This document shows, in pieces, positions 8,281 through 15,891 of a DNA stretch of 64,000 nt; within the stretch, counting starts at the first letter, position 1, and each line of letters opens with the position of its first letter. Under the pieces are notes generated by a model, which was given only the letters and a program-made list of their open reading frames with translations, searched no databases and was not told the DNA's origin. The DNA is taken from the NCBI GenBank assembly GCA_963723745.1, contig CAVRRZ010000005.1, positions 434,001 to 498,000 on the forward strand, given 5' to 3'. A program made the position numbers and the translations under genes. The stretch comes from CAVRRZ01 sp963723745 (lineage in GTDB: Bacteria; Actinomycetota; Actinomycetes; Mycobacteriales; Geodermatophilaceae).

Positions 8281-9177
8281 CTACGCGAAGACGATCGTGC
8301 GGTCGCCGTCGACGATCACGCGGTCCTCCACGTGCCAGGTCACCGCCTGGGCGAGGACCTGGCGCTCCACGTAGCGACCAACTCGGCGCATGTCCTCGAC
8401 CGTCGCCCGGTGATCCACCCGGGCGACCTCCTGCTCGATGATCGGCCCGGCGTCGAGCTCCGGGGTCACGTAGTGGGCGGTGGCCCCGATCAGCTTCACG
8501 CCGCGGTCGTGGGCGGCCTGGTACGGATTGGCGCCGACGAACGCCGGCAGGAAGCTGTGGTGGATGTTGATCAGGCGCTCCGGGAAACGGGCGCAGAAGT
8601 CCTCCGACACGATCTGCATGTACCGGGCGAGGACGACGAGGTCGACGTCGCCGATCAGCTCCAGCGCCCGCGCCTCGGCCTCGGCCTTCGTCCCCGGGGT
8701 CACCGGCACGTGGTGGAACGGGATGCCCGCCACGGCCGCCACCGGCTCGAGATCGGGGTGGTTGCTGACGACGGCGGCGATCTCGGCGCGCAGGTCGCCG
8801 GCGCGCACGCGGTAGATCAACTCCTGCAGCACGTGGTCGGTGCGGCTGACGAACACCGCCAGCCGCGGCCGGTGCACGGCCTCGACCAGCCGCCAGTTCA
8901 TGGACCACCGATCCCCCAGCGCGGCGAGCCGTGCCTCGAGGTCGGGACGGCGCTGCGCGAGACCGGTCAACAGGAACTCCAGGCGCAGCGTGAAGGTGCC
9001 GCCGCTGGGATCGCTGCTGTGCTGCTGCGAGTCGACGATGTTGGCCCCGAGCTCGGCCATGAGCCCGCTGAGGGCGGCGACGATGCCGGGCCGGTCGGGA
9101 CAGCGGACGACGAGCCGGCCCACGTCGGCGAAGCGGTCGTCGCGCGGGCCGGTGTGCGACAGGGCGGGAGCGGACAC
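8281..9177 (-). CDS. purU: Formyltetrahydrofolate deformylase
   Basis: 298 aa from the GTG at 9177 (VSAPALSHTGPRDDR). Residues ~20-90 are an ACT domain (VRCPDRPGIVAALSGLMAEL, NIVDSQQHSSD). The rest is a formyl-transferase-type catalytic domain with AAVVSNHPDLEPVA, ARYMQIVSEDFC, NIHHSFLPAFVGANPYQ and GVKLIGATAHYVTPELDAGP, ending in QEVARVDH. PurU hydrolyses 10-formyltetrahydrofolate to formate and tetrahydrofolate, feeding purine synthesis and balancing the one-carbon pool. Length and motifs are complete. It stands alone, convergent with the PAC2 gene. Confidence 0.93.
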   Translation of the reverse strand: MSAPALSHTGPRDDRFADVGRLVVRCPDRPGIVAALSGLMAELGANIVDSQQHSSDPSGGTFTLRLEFLLTGLAQRRPDLEARLAALGDRWSMNWRLVEAVHRPRLAVFVSRTDHVLQELIYRVRAGDLRAEIAAVVSNHPDLEPVAAVAGIPFHHVPVTPGTKAEAEARALELIGDVDLVVLARYMQIVSEDFCARFPERLINIHHSFLPAFVGANPYQAAHDRGVKLIGATAHYVTPELDAGPIIEQEVARVDHRATVEDMRRVGRYVERQVLAQAVTWHVEDRVIVDGDRTIVFA

Positions 9178-9301
9178 GAGCCCGGAGCATGCCAGGCCGC
9201 TCGGGAACGCTCCCCAGTGCCTGCCCCGTGCGCCTCTCCCGCCGATCAGGACGTCCGGGACGCAACCCGCCGTTCCATGCCCGCGTGCCGCTTCCCGGAC
9301 G

Positions 9302-10243
9302 TCATGATCGCGGCGGCTCGGGGAGCTCGGCCCGGTCGCTCTCGTCCTCGGCGAACAGGTCGCCGTACGCCTCGACCCGCGCCAGCACGTCGGCGGTGCC
9401 GAAGCGGTAGCCGGCGGGGTCCGCGCCCTCGCGCAGGTCGTCGACCTCGTCCCAGCCCAGCGGCGCCGACACGGACGCATCCGGACGGGCACGCATCGAG
9501 TAGGGCGCCACCGTGGTCTTGGCCGGGTTGTTCTGGCTCCAGTCCACGAAGACCTTCCCCGGGCGCAGCACCTTCTCCATGCGCCAGACGACGTCGCCCG
9601 GGCTCTGCGCGGCGAGTTCCTGCGCCAGCGCGCGGGCGTAGCGCGAGGGGTGGTCGCCGTCGCGCACCCGGATCGGCGCGGAGACCTGCATCCCCTTCGA
9701 CCCCGACGTCTTCACCACCGGGGTGAGCCCGTCGTCGGTGAGCCGGTCGCGCAGCCGGACCGCCACCTCGGCGCACTCGTTCAGGCCGGTCCCGGGCCCC
9801 GGGTCCAGGTCCAGGACGAGGAGATCGGGCGTCGCGGGCTCGCCGTCCCGGCCGATGCGCCACTGCGGCACGTGCAGCTCGAGCGCCGCGAGGTTCGCCG
9901 ACCAGACGAGGTCGGGCACGGTCTCGAGGATCACCATCTCCAGCGTCTCGCGTCCGGTCGAGCTGCCCGGGCTGGGGATGGTCACCCGGCGCACCCACTC
10001 GGGCGCGTGCCGCGCGCTGTTCTTCTCGAAGAACGTCTGCCCGTCGACCCCGTCGGGCCAGCGGGTGAACGTGACCGGCCGACCGGCCAGGTGCGGCAGC
10101 AGGGCGGGCGCGATGTGCACGTAGTACTCGATCACCTCCGCCTTGGTCACGCCGACCGCGGGATAGAGGACCTTGTCCAGGTTCGAGACCTGCAGGGTGC
10201 GGCCCTCGATCGACACCCGCTGCCGCGTCGGTGCCGGGCTCAC
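9302..10243 (-). CDS. LigD polymerase/primase domain protein (NHEJ)
   Basis: 313 aa from the GTG at 10243, which overlaps the stop of the ligase gene (GTGA). It is the stand-alone polymerase domain of bacterial NHEJ: NLDKVLYPAVGVTKAEVIEY at the start, the metal-binding LVLDLDPGPG with D145 and D147, KTSGSKGMQVSAPI, and the closing DWSQNNPAKTTVAPYS. It fills and extends DNA ends during double-strand break repair together with Ku and the ligase. In many bacteria this domain is fused into one LigD chain. Here it is a separate, coupled third gene. The C-terminus DESDRAELPEPP is a normal tail. Confidence 0.92.
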   Translation of the reverse strand: MSPAPTRQRVSIEGRTLQVSNLDKVLYPAVGVTKAEVIEYYVHIAPALLPHLAGRPVTFTRWPDGVDGQTFFEKNSARHAPEWVRRVTIPSPGSSTGRETLEMVILETVPDLVWSANLAALELHVPQWRIGRDGEPATPDLLVLDLDPGPGTGLNECAEVAVRLRDRLTDDGLTPVVKTSGSKGMQVSAPIRVRDGDHPSRYARALAQELAAQSPGDVVWRMEKVLRPGKVFVDWSQNNPAKTTVAPYSMRARPDASVSAPLGWDEVDDLREGADPAGYRFGTADVLARVEAYGDLFAEDESDRAELPEPPRS

Positions 10244-11733
10244 GGCTCGACCGCCACGTCGTCGATGCCGAGGTCGTCGCGCAGTCCGCGCCACGACGGG
10301 TGCCGCAGCCGGCCGTCCGCCGTCCAGTGGGCGTAGCCGACCTCACCCACGAGTTCGGGCTCCACCCACCGGGCGTCGAGGGTGACGTCGCGGGGCAGCC
10401 GGCCGTCGAAGGGTGACGTCGTCCGCGGGGTCATCGACCCCTGCAGATCGCGCAGGGCGCGCTCGGTGAAGCCGGTGCCCACGTGCCCGGCGTAGACCAG
10501 CCGGCCCTCGTCGTCGTGCACCCCCACGAGCAACGACCCCACTCCCCCGGCGCGCCGGCCCTGGCCGGGCCGCCAGCCGCCCACCACGACCGCCTGGGTG
10601 CGCACGTTCTTGACCTTGCGCCAGTCCGGGCTGCGCACGCCGGGGCGGTAGGGAGCGTCGAGCCGCTTGGCGACCACTCCCTCGAGCTCGTTCTCGCGGC
10701 TGGCGGCCAGCACGTCGGCGCCCACCCCCCGGCCGGTACCCCGGAACCACGGGGTCACCGCCCACCGGTGTCCCGATGGCGCGAGCGCGTCGAGCCGCTG
10801 GCGCCGGTCGGCGTACGGCCGGTCCAGCAGCCGCTTCCCGTCCACCTCGAGCAGGTCGAACACCAGGTAGGTCACCGGCGCGGCTGCCGCCAGTCGGGCC
10901 ACCTCGGGACCGGTGCGGTGCATCCGGTTCTGCAGCGCCCCGAAGTCGGGCCGCCCGGATCCGTCGAGCGCGACGATCTCGCCGTCGACCACCGCGTTCC
11001 GCCCGGCCAACGCGTCCGGGAGCCGGCCCAGCTCCGGGTACCGCACGGTGATCTCGGTGACCTTGCGCGACCAGAGCGTCAGCTCCCCGTCGTGCACGCG
11101 GGCGACCGCGCGGACGCCGTCCCACTTGAACTCGTATCCCCAGTGCGCGTCGTCCTTCGGCAGCTCCGCGGCCGCGGCCAGCATCGGCGCCGGAACCTCC
11201 GCGGGGCCGCGGGGCAGCGGACGGGCGGGCTGCGTGTCGTCGAGCTTGCGCACGTTCCAGGTGCCGTCGGAGAGCCGGAAGATCACGTAGCGTCCGGCCA
11301 GCCGGCGCCCGTCGAGGACGACGGTGATGTGGTCGTCGGCCCACTTCTCGGTGGCGTACCGGCCGGCGTCCCAGATGCTCACCTCTCCCCCGCCGTACTC
11401 GCCGGCGGCGATGGTGCCCTCGAAGGCGGCGTACTCCAGCGGATGGTCCTCCGTGGGCACGGCGAGCCGGTTCGGGCCGCGGGTCGTGGGTGGCGCCTTG
11501 GGCACCGCCCAGCTCTTCAGGACGCCGTCCCGCTCGAGCCGCAGGTCCCAGTGCACCCGCTCCCCCGTCCGGCCGCGCGGCGTGTGGTGCTCCTGGACGA
11601 CGAAGGTGTCGTCACCGCCCACCGGGAGCGGCTGGTCGGGGGGCGGTACCGGCTCGGCGGTCCTCGCCGGGTCGCGTTTGGCGCGGTACTCGGCCAGCGG
11701 ATCCGCGGATTCTCCCCGCGCGGGCGGCGACAC
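10240..11733 (-). CDS. ligD: ATP-dependent DNA ligase LigD (phosphoesterase + ligase domains)
   Basis: 497 aa from the GTG at 11733, one base after the ku stop. Residues ~30-165 are the 3'-phosphoesterase-type domain (FVVQEHHTPR, VHWDLRLERDGVLKSWAVPK, EGTIAAGEYGGGEV). From ~185 comes the ATP-dependent ligase domain with the adenylated lysine in EFKWDGVRAVARV, then VVDGEIVALDGSGRPDFGAL, LVFDLLEVDGKRLLDRPYA and ELEGVVAKRLDAPYRPG, ending with the OB fold (VVVGGWRPGQGRR). It seals breaks held by Ku. The phosphoesterase core has an insertion around HTPRGRTGERVHWD compared with the commonest form. The operon order is ku, ligD ligase, polymerase. Confidence 0.93.
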   Translation of the reverse strand: MSPPARGESADPLAEYRAKRDPARTAEPVPPPDQPLPVGGDDTFVVQEHHTPRGRTGERVHWDLRLERDGVLKSWAVPKAPPTTRGPNRLAVPTEDHPLEYAAFEGTIAAGEYGGGEVSIWDAGRYATEKWADDHITVVLDGRRLAGRYVIFRLSDGTWNVRKLDDTQPARPLPRGPAEVPAPMLAAAAELPKDDAHWGYEFKWDGVRAVARVHDGELTLWSRKVTEITVRYPELGRLPDALAGRNAVVDGEIVALDGSGRPDFGALQNRMHRTGPEVARLAAAAPVTYLVFDLLEVDGKRLLDRPYADRRQRLDALAPSGHRWAVTPWFRGTGRGVGADVLAASRENELEGVVAKRLDAPYRPGVRSPDWRKVKNVRTQAVVVGGWRPGQGRRAGGVGSLLVGVHDDEGRLVYAGHVGTGFTERALRDLQGSMTPRTTSPFDGRLPRDVTLDARWVEPELVGEVGYAHWTADGRLRHPSWRGLRDDLGIDDVAVEP

Positions 11734-11734
11734 C

Positions 11735-12826
11735 TCAGGCGCTGCGGCGGGCCCGCTTGGCCGGGGTCTTCTTGGCCGGCGACCGGTCCGTGGTCGTCGT
11801 CGCCGTGGTCTTCGTCGCCGTGGTCTTCGTCGCCGTGGTCTTCGTCGACGTGGCCTTCTTCGCGGCGGTGGCCGTCTTCGCGGGCGCCTTCTGCGCGGCG
11901 GCCTTCTTCGCGGGCGCCTTCTTCGCGGGCGCCTTCTTCGCCGGCTCCTTCTTGGCCGGCGCCGTCTTCGTGGCCGGGGCCCTGCGGGCCGCGGGCTTCT
12001 CGGACGGCGCCTCCGCCGGCTCATCGGCCGCGGCGGCGTCCTCCGAGCCGGCGCCGCCCTTGGCCCGCTCGACGCTGCGCCGCAGGGCGCTCATCAGGTC
12101 GACCACGGCCGCCCCGGCGTCCTCGGTCTCCGGCAGCTGCTGCACCTCTCCGCCGGTCTGCTTCGCCTCCAACAGCTGGGCCATGGCGTCGCGGTACTCG
12201 TCGGTGAACTCGGCCGGGTCGAAGCTGCCGGTCATCGACGAGATCAGCGCCTCGGCCATCTGCAGCTCCTGCGGCCGCACCGTGATGTCCTCGTCCAGGA
12301 AGCCGAAGTCCGGCGTCCGGATCTCGTCGGGCCAGCGCATCGTGTGCAGCACCAGCACGCCGTCGCGCACCCGCAGGGCCGCCAGCGACTCCCGCTGGCG
12401 GATGGCGATCTTGGTGATCGCGACCTGGCCGGCGTTCTCGAGGGCGTCCCGCAGCAGGACGTAGGGCCGGGCGGCGGGGCCGTCGGGCTCGAGGTAGTAG
12501 GTCTTCTCGAAGTGGATGGGGTCGATCTCGTCCTGGTCGACGAACTCCAGGACCTCGATCTCGCGGCGCGAGCTCAGCGGGAGCTCGTCGAAGTCCTCGT
12601 CGGTGAGGATGACGACGTTGCCGTCGGGCAGCTCGTAACCCTTGGCGATGTCGGCGTACTCGACCTCCTCGCCGTCGATCGAGCAGACCCGCTTGTACTT
12701 GATCCGGCCACCGTCGGAGACGTGCACCTGGTGGAAGCGGATGTCGTGGTCCTCGGTGGCGGAGTACAGCTTCACGCCGATGCTGACCAGCCCGAAGGAC
12801 ACCGCGCCCTTCCAGATCGACCGCAT
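11735..12826 (-). CDS. ku: Ku DNA-end-binding protein
   Basis: 363 aa. It starts MRSIWKGAVSFGLVSIGVKL, the invariant beginning of bacterial Ku, and continues with FHQVHVSDGGRIKYKRVCS and EVEYADIAKGYEL. The core ring domain spans ~1-255. The last ~85 residues are an Ala/Lys/Pro-rich tail of AKKAPAKKAPAKK repeats like histone H1, which in other species adds DNA binding and bridging. It is the first gene of the NHEJ operon, ending one base before the ligase start. It binds broken DNA ends and recruits LigD. No specific regulatory site is visible in the 112 bp upstream. Confidence 0.95.
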   Translation of the reverse strand: MRSIWKGAVSFGLVSIGVKLYSATEDHDIRFHQVHVSDGGRIKYKRVCSIDGEEVEYADIAKGYELPDGNVVILTDEDFDELPLSSRREIEVLEFVDQDEIDPIHFEKTYYLEPDGPAARPYVLLRDALENAGQVAITKIAIRQRESLAALRVRDGVLVLHTMRWPDEIRTPDFGFLDEDITVRPQELQMAEALISSMTGSFDPAEFTDEYRDAMAQLLEAKQTGGEVQQLPETEDAGAAVVDLMSALRRSVERAKGGAGSEDAAAADEPAEAPSEKPAARRAPATKTAPAKKEPAKKAPAKKAPAKKAAAQKAPAKTATAAKKATSTKTTATKTTATKTTATTTTDRSPAKKTPAKRARRSA

Positions 12827-12938
12827 CGTGCCGTCCTCCTCGTCGTCCCCGTGCGGGGCTCAAGATCGCAGGATAGGCGTGGCGTACCGATCCCGGCAGG
12901 TCGGCGGACCTCGCGCTTCCCTCTCCCGGATGACCGGT

Positions 12939-13577
12939 TCAGGGGGCCGTACTCATCGGTCCGGCACCGCGCGGACGCCCGCCGTCGCCCGGGACAGGGC
13001 CCGGGTCGTCGTCCCGGTCGTCGTCGTCCCGGGGCGCCAGGGCGCCGTTCTGGACGGCGTCGTAGGCGAACTGCAGGACGTCGGAGCCGGCCACCATGCT
13101 CATCGTGAGCGCGGCCAGCCGGGTCGCGCGGGGGGCGGTCGCGTAGCCGAACACCAGGCCGGTGGCCACCCACTGCGCGAGGCAGAACGGGCAGGTGAGC
13201 AGCTCTCCGACCGCGTGCTTGACGCCCCCGTGCTCGCGCACCTCCTCGGCGATCTCCGCCTCGCCCGACGTGCCCCGGAACGTGGTGAACGGCGCCCGCA
13301 GGGGGCTGGTCACCGGGTCCTTGGCGATCCGCCGCGACAACCGGAACGTCGCGACGGTGAGCAGGGCCGCGTCGCCGAGGGGGATGCGGGTGGGCAGCTC
13401 CCGGCCGCCGGCGCGCAGCGCGGCGGCACCGGCCGAGACCAGGCCGAGGTACACCCCCATCGCGCCGAGGTCACCGGCGAGGGGCCGCGGCTCGCCGTTC
13501 GTGTACTCGCGCTGTTGCACGCGGGCCCACCGCCGCAGCGGCCGTCCGATCCGCTGCACGCCGTCCGCAATCGCCAT
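12939..13577 (-). CDS. DUF1360 membrane-associated protein
   Basis: 212 aa from the ATG at 13577. After an Arg-rich N-terminus come hydrophobic segments near 45-62 and 75-90, then the family signature ELLTCPFCLAQWVATGLVFG with its paired cysteines, and a further helix (RLAALTMSMVAGSDVLQFAY). DUF1360 proteins occur in actinobacteria and in Bacillus (sporulation gene yjcZ/yngL-type neighbours). Their function is unknown. The C-terminus is an acidic Asp/Arg tail. It is divergent from the DUF5709 gene. Confidence 0.8.
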   Translation of the reverse strand: MAIADGVQRIGRPLRRWARVQQREYTNGEPRPLAGDLGAMGVYLGLVSAGAAALRAGGRELPTRIPLGDAALLTVATFRLSRRIAKDPVTSPLRAPFTTFRGTSGEAEIAEEVREHGGVKHAVGELLTCPFCLAQWVATGLVFGYATAPRATRLAALTMSMVAGSDVLQFAYDAVQNGALAPRDDDDRDDDPGPVPGDGGRPRGAGPMSTAP

Positions 13578-13662
13578 GGGCCGCCGCGTACCCCGTCCTC
13601 GGCCGCCCATACGTGCCGAATGGATCACGCATGCCCGCGCGGTGCTCGGGTAGGGCGTGCCC

Positions 13663-14079
13663 ATGACCGAGCCCACCGAAGGCCAGACGGCCCGAGACAT
13701 CGCGCCCGAGGACGGCGGCATCCCCGAGGTCGCGCAGGACGACAGCCCGACGACAGCCCGTGCGGAGGACCCGCAGTTCGCCGCGCTCCCCGGCGAGCGG
13801 CCCGGGGCCAGCGCCGACTTCGGGACCACCGCCTTCGAGCACGCCGAGGGCGAGTCCCTCGACGGCCGGCTGGCCCGCGAGATCCCCGACGACGCGCCGG
13901 ACGTCCGACCCGCGGAGGACCCGAGCCGGACCCCCGTCCAGCTGGAGCAGGACCTCGACACCACGCCCCCCACCGACTCCGGCACCAACCGGACCGCCGA
14001 CGACCTCGAGGCAACTGCCGACACGCCCGCAGGAGGGGAGGGCCCCGAGGCCGGTGCCGTGCGCGTCACGGACGGCTGA
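13663..14079 (+). CDS. DUF5709 family protein
   Basis: 138 aa from the ATG at 13663. A GTG two codons earlier (13657) is the alternative. The protein is highly acidic and probably disordered, with no hydrophobic segment. The block AEGESLDGRLAREIPD followed by DDAPDVRPAEDP is the DUF5709 hallmark (a LxxRLAxExPD core). Such proteins are common in actinobacteria, and some are linked to stress regulons. Their role is not known. A strong hairpin follows. Confidence 0.75.
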   Translation: MTEPTEGQTARDIAPEDGGIPEVAQDDSPTTARAEDPQFAALPGERPGASADFGTTAFEHAEGESLDGRLAREIPDDAPDVRPAEDPSRTPVQLEQDLDTTPPTDSGTNRTADDLEATADTPAGGEGPEAGAVRVTDG

Positions 14080-14104
14080 CTGCTACCTGGCCAGGCACCT
14101 CGCG

Positions 14105-14145
14105 CCACCCGGGACGTCCCGCCGCCGCGGGTACGTCCCGGGTGG
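14105..14145 (+). terminator. Strong hairpin after the DUF5709 gene
   Basis: CCACCCGGGACGT (14105-14117) is perfectly complementary to ACGTCCCGGGTGG (14133-14145). The 15-base loop can itself pair (CCCG with CGGG). It lies 25 bp past the stop codon. The rest of the 261-bp gap to the STAS gene holds no gene. Confidence 0.7.
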
Positions 14146-14288
14146 GTTGGCGCGCCCTCGTCCGGTTGTCTACCTTGATGTGGCGGTTCAGCAGGCAGCC
14201 GCTCGTGGCCGGCGGCACGTCGTCCGGCCCCGACACGTCCGACCACCTCCGAGTACCGGGCCCACCGCGCCCGTCTCCCGGACGGCGG

Positions 14289-14294
14289 TAGATT
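14289..14294 (+). promoter_or_regulatory. Probable -10 box of the STAS gene
   Basis: TAGATT lies 46 bp before the GTG start and fits the actinobacterial -10 pattern TAnnnT. No convincing -35 box is seen 17 bp upstream. Confidence 0.4.
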
Positions 14295-14340
14295 GGCCGG
14301 GCGGCGCCATCCGGGCCGTCGCCGAGAGGAGTTCTGGTCC

Positions 14341-14739
14341 GTGACCACTTCCGACCTGCCCGCCGAGGGGCAGCCCGACGTGTCGACCGAGGGCACCGAG
14401 GCACCCTTCGACGACGTGATCACGCTGTCGACCTCCACGGACGACGACGGCGCGGTCACGGTGACAGTCGTCGGCGAGGTGGACACCTTCACCGCGCCGG
14501 TGCTGCGCTCCTCGCTCGACACCCAGCTGGAGCAGTCACCGCGCGAGCTGGTGATCGACCTCGCCGGAGTCCAGTTCCTCGGCTCTGCCGGGCTGGCCGT
14601 CCTCGTCGAGACGCAGAAGGCGGCCCGCGCCAAGGACGTCGCGCTGCGGCTGATCGCGACCACCCGTGCGGTCACCCGCCCGCTCGAGGTCACCGGTCTC
14701 ATCGACCTCTTCACGATCGCCGACAGCCCGGCGCGCTGA
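14341..14739 (+). CDS. STAS domain anti-sigma factor antagonist
   Basis: 132 aa from the GTG at 14341. GAGAGGAG at 14323-14330 supports this start over a longer Arg-rich frame. The STAS fold is clear: VTVVGEVDTFTAPVLRSSL, then ELVIDLAGVQFLGSAGLAVL with the usual phosphorylatable serine in FLGSAG, and VTRPLEVTGLIDLFTI. Such proteins bind anti-sigma kinases when unphosphorylated and thereby free a SigB/F-type sigma factor. The likely partners are the anti-sigma proteins encoded 3 kb downstream at 15.9-18.4 kb. That pairing is inferred. Confidence 0.88.
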   Translation: MTTSDLPAEGQPDVSTEGTEAPFDDVITLSTSTDDDGAVTVTVVGEVDTFTAPVLRSSLDTQLEQSPRELVIDLAGVQFLGSAGLAVLVETQKAARAKDVALRLIATTRAVTRPLEVTGLIDLFTIADSPAR

Positions 14740-14762
14740 CCGCCCTCGACACGGCACGACTC

Positions 14763-14792
14763 CCGGAGGCCCCGCTACGGCGGGGCCTCCGG
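14763..14792. terminator. Bidirectional terminator between STAS and topoisomerase genes
   Basis: A perfect 12-bp stem, CCGGAGGCCCCG (14763-14774) with CGGGGCCTCCGG (14781-14792), closes a six-base loop between two converging genes. This is the clearest terminator in the first 20 kb. Confidence 0.85.
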
Positions 14793-14803
14793 TCTGTCCG
14801 GGG

Positions 14804-15841
14804 TCAGGCGCTCAGCAGCCGGCACACCGCCTGCTCGAGCACGCGCTGCGTGTCGCGGGTGCCCTCGGCGTCGTCGAGGCCTCCGAGGGCCCCGGCGACG
14901 GTCTCGCCGTTCTCGAAGCGGTCGACCACCCGCGGATCCACGTAACTCGCCTTCGCGACGGCGGGGGTGTTGCCCAGGTGCTCCGCGACCCGCGCGTAGG
15001 CCGCCCGCACCGCGCGGGCGCGGGCGGTCTTCGACGTCGGTGGCGGCGCCTCGGCGAGGGCGGCGGCCATCAGCACCGTGGCGTTCCAGGTGCGGAAGTC
15101 CTTGGCCGTGATCTCCGCGCCGCTGACCTCCTTGAGGAAGGCGTTGATCTCGTCGCTGGTCACGTCCCGCCACCCGTCCTCGGTCTCGTAGGCCAGCAGG
15201 TCCTCGCCGGTGTCGTCGGGGCGCTCCAGCAGCTGGCGGACGACGGTGGCCGTCGGCCGGTCGACGATCTCCACCTCGCGCTCGATGCCCCCCTTGGCGG
15301 TGTAGCGGAAGAACGTCTTCTCCCCGCGCACGGTGACGTGCTCCCGGCGCAGGGTGGCCAGGCCGTAGGTGCCGTTCTCCTCCGCGTACTCCTCGCTGCC
15401 GATGCGGAAGGTGCCGAGGTCGAGCAGGCGCAGCGCGCAGGCCAGCACGCGCTCGCGGTTGGGGCCGCGGGTCCGCAGCGCCGCGGTGACGGCGTCCCGG
15501 ACGTCGGGCAGCTGGTGGGCGATCTGCAGCACCCGCTCGTGCTTCTCCTGGTCGCGCCGGGCCCGCCACTGATCGTGGTAGCGGTACTGCCGGCGGCCGG
15601 CGGCGTCGAGGCCCGTGGCCTGGATGTGACCGTTGGGCCACGGGCAGATCCAGACGTCCCGCCACGCCGGCGGGATGGCCAGCGACCGGATGCGGTCGAG
15701 CCGGTCGTCCTTGATCAGCGCCCCGTCGCCGTCGTAGTAGGCGAAGCCGCGGCCGGCCCGCCGCCGCCGGTAGCCGGGGCCGTGCACGTCACTGCGGCGG
15801 AGTCTCACGACCGGTGGATGGGCGCCGAGGCGGTTCCGCAA
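14804..15841 (-). CDS. DNA topoisomerase IB
   Basis: 345 aa. The N-terminal part has RGFAYYDGDGALIKDDRLDR, IPPAWRDVWICPWPNGHIQA and TGLDAAGRRQYRYHDQWR, followed by FRIGSEEYAEENGTYGLATL and the catalytic block ITAKDFRTWNATVLMAAAL. The likely active-site tyrosine is in AKASYVDPRVVDRFENG near residue 300. This is the bacterial (poxvirus-like) type IB enzyme that relaxes supercoils through a 3'-phosphotyrosine link. It is cytosolic and monomeric. The gene stands alone between two convergent or tail-to-tail neighbours and ends at a strong terminator. Confidence 0.92.
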   Translation of the reverse strand: MRNRLGAHPPVVRLRRSDVHGPGYRRRRAGRGFAYYDGDGALIKDDRLDRIRSLAIPPAWRDVWICPWPNGHIQATGLDAAGRRQYRYHDQWRARRDQEKHERVLQIAHQLPDVRDAVTAALRTRGPNRERVLACALRLLDLGTFRIGSEEYAEENGTYGLATLRREHVTVRGEKTFFRYTAKGGIEREVEIVDRPTATVVRQLLERPDDTGEDLLAYETEDGWRDVTSDEINAFLKEVSGAEITAKDFRTWNATVLMAAALAEAPPPTSKTARARAVRAAYARVAEHLGNTPAVAKASYVDPRVVDRFENGETVAGALGGLDDAEGTRDTQRVLEQAVCRLLSA

Positions 15842-15891
15842 ACACGATGCCTACCCCGGCTCCCCCGCGTGAGCGACGCCGCGCCGGGCGG

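Noticed and set aside
12939..14714. 591-codon minus-strand frame running from the DUF1360 gene through the STAS gene
   Set aside because: Only its last third is real (DUF1360 from the ATG at 13577). The rest lies antisense to the DUF5709 and STAS genes.
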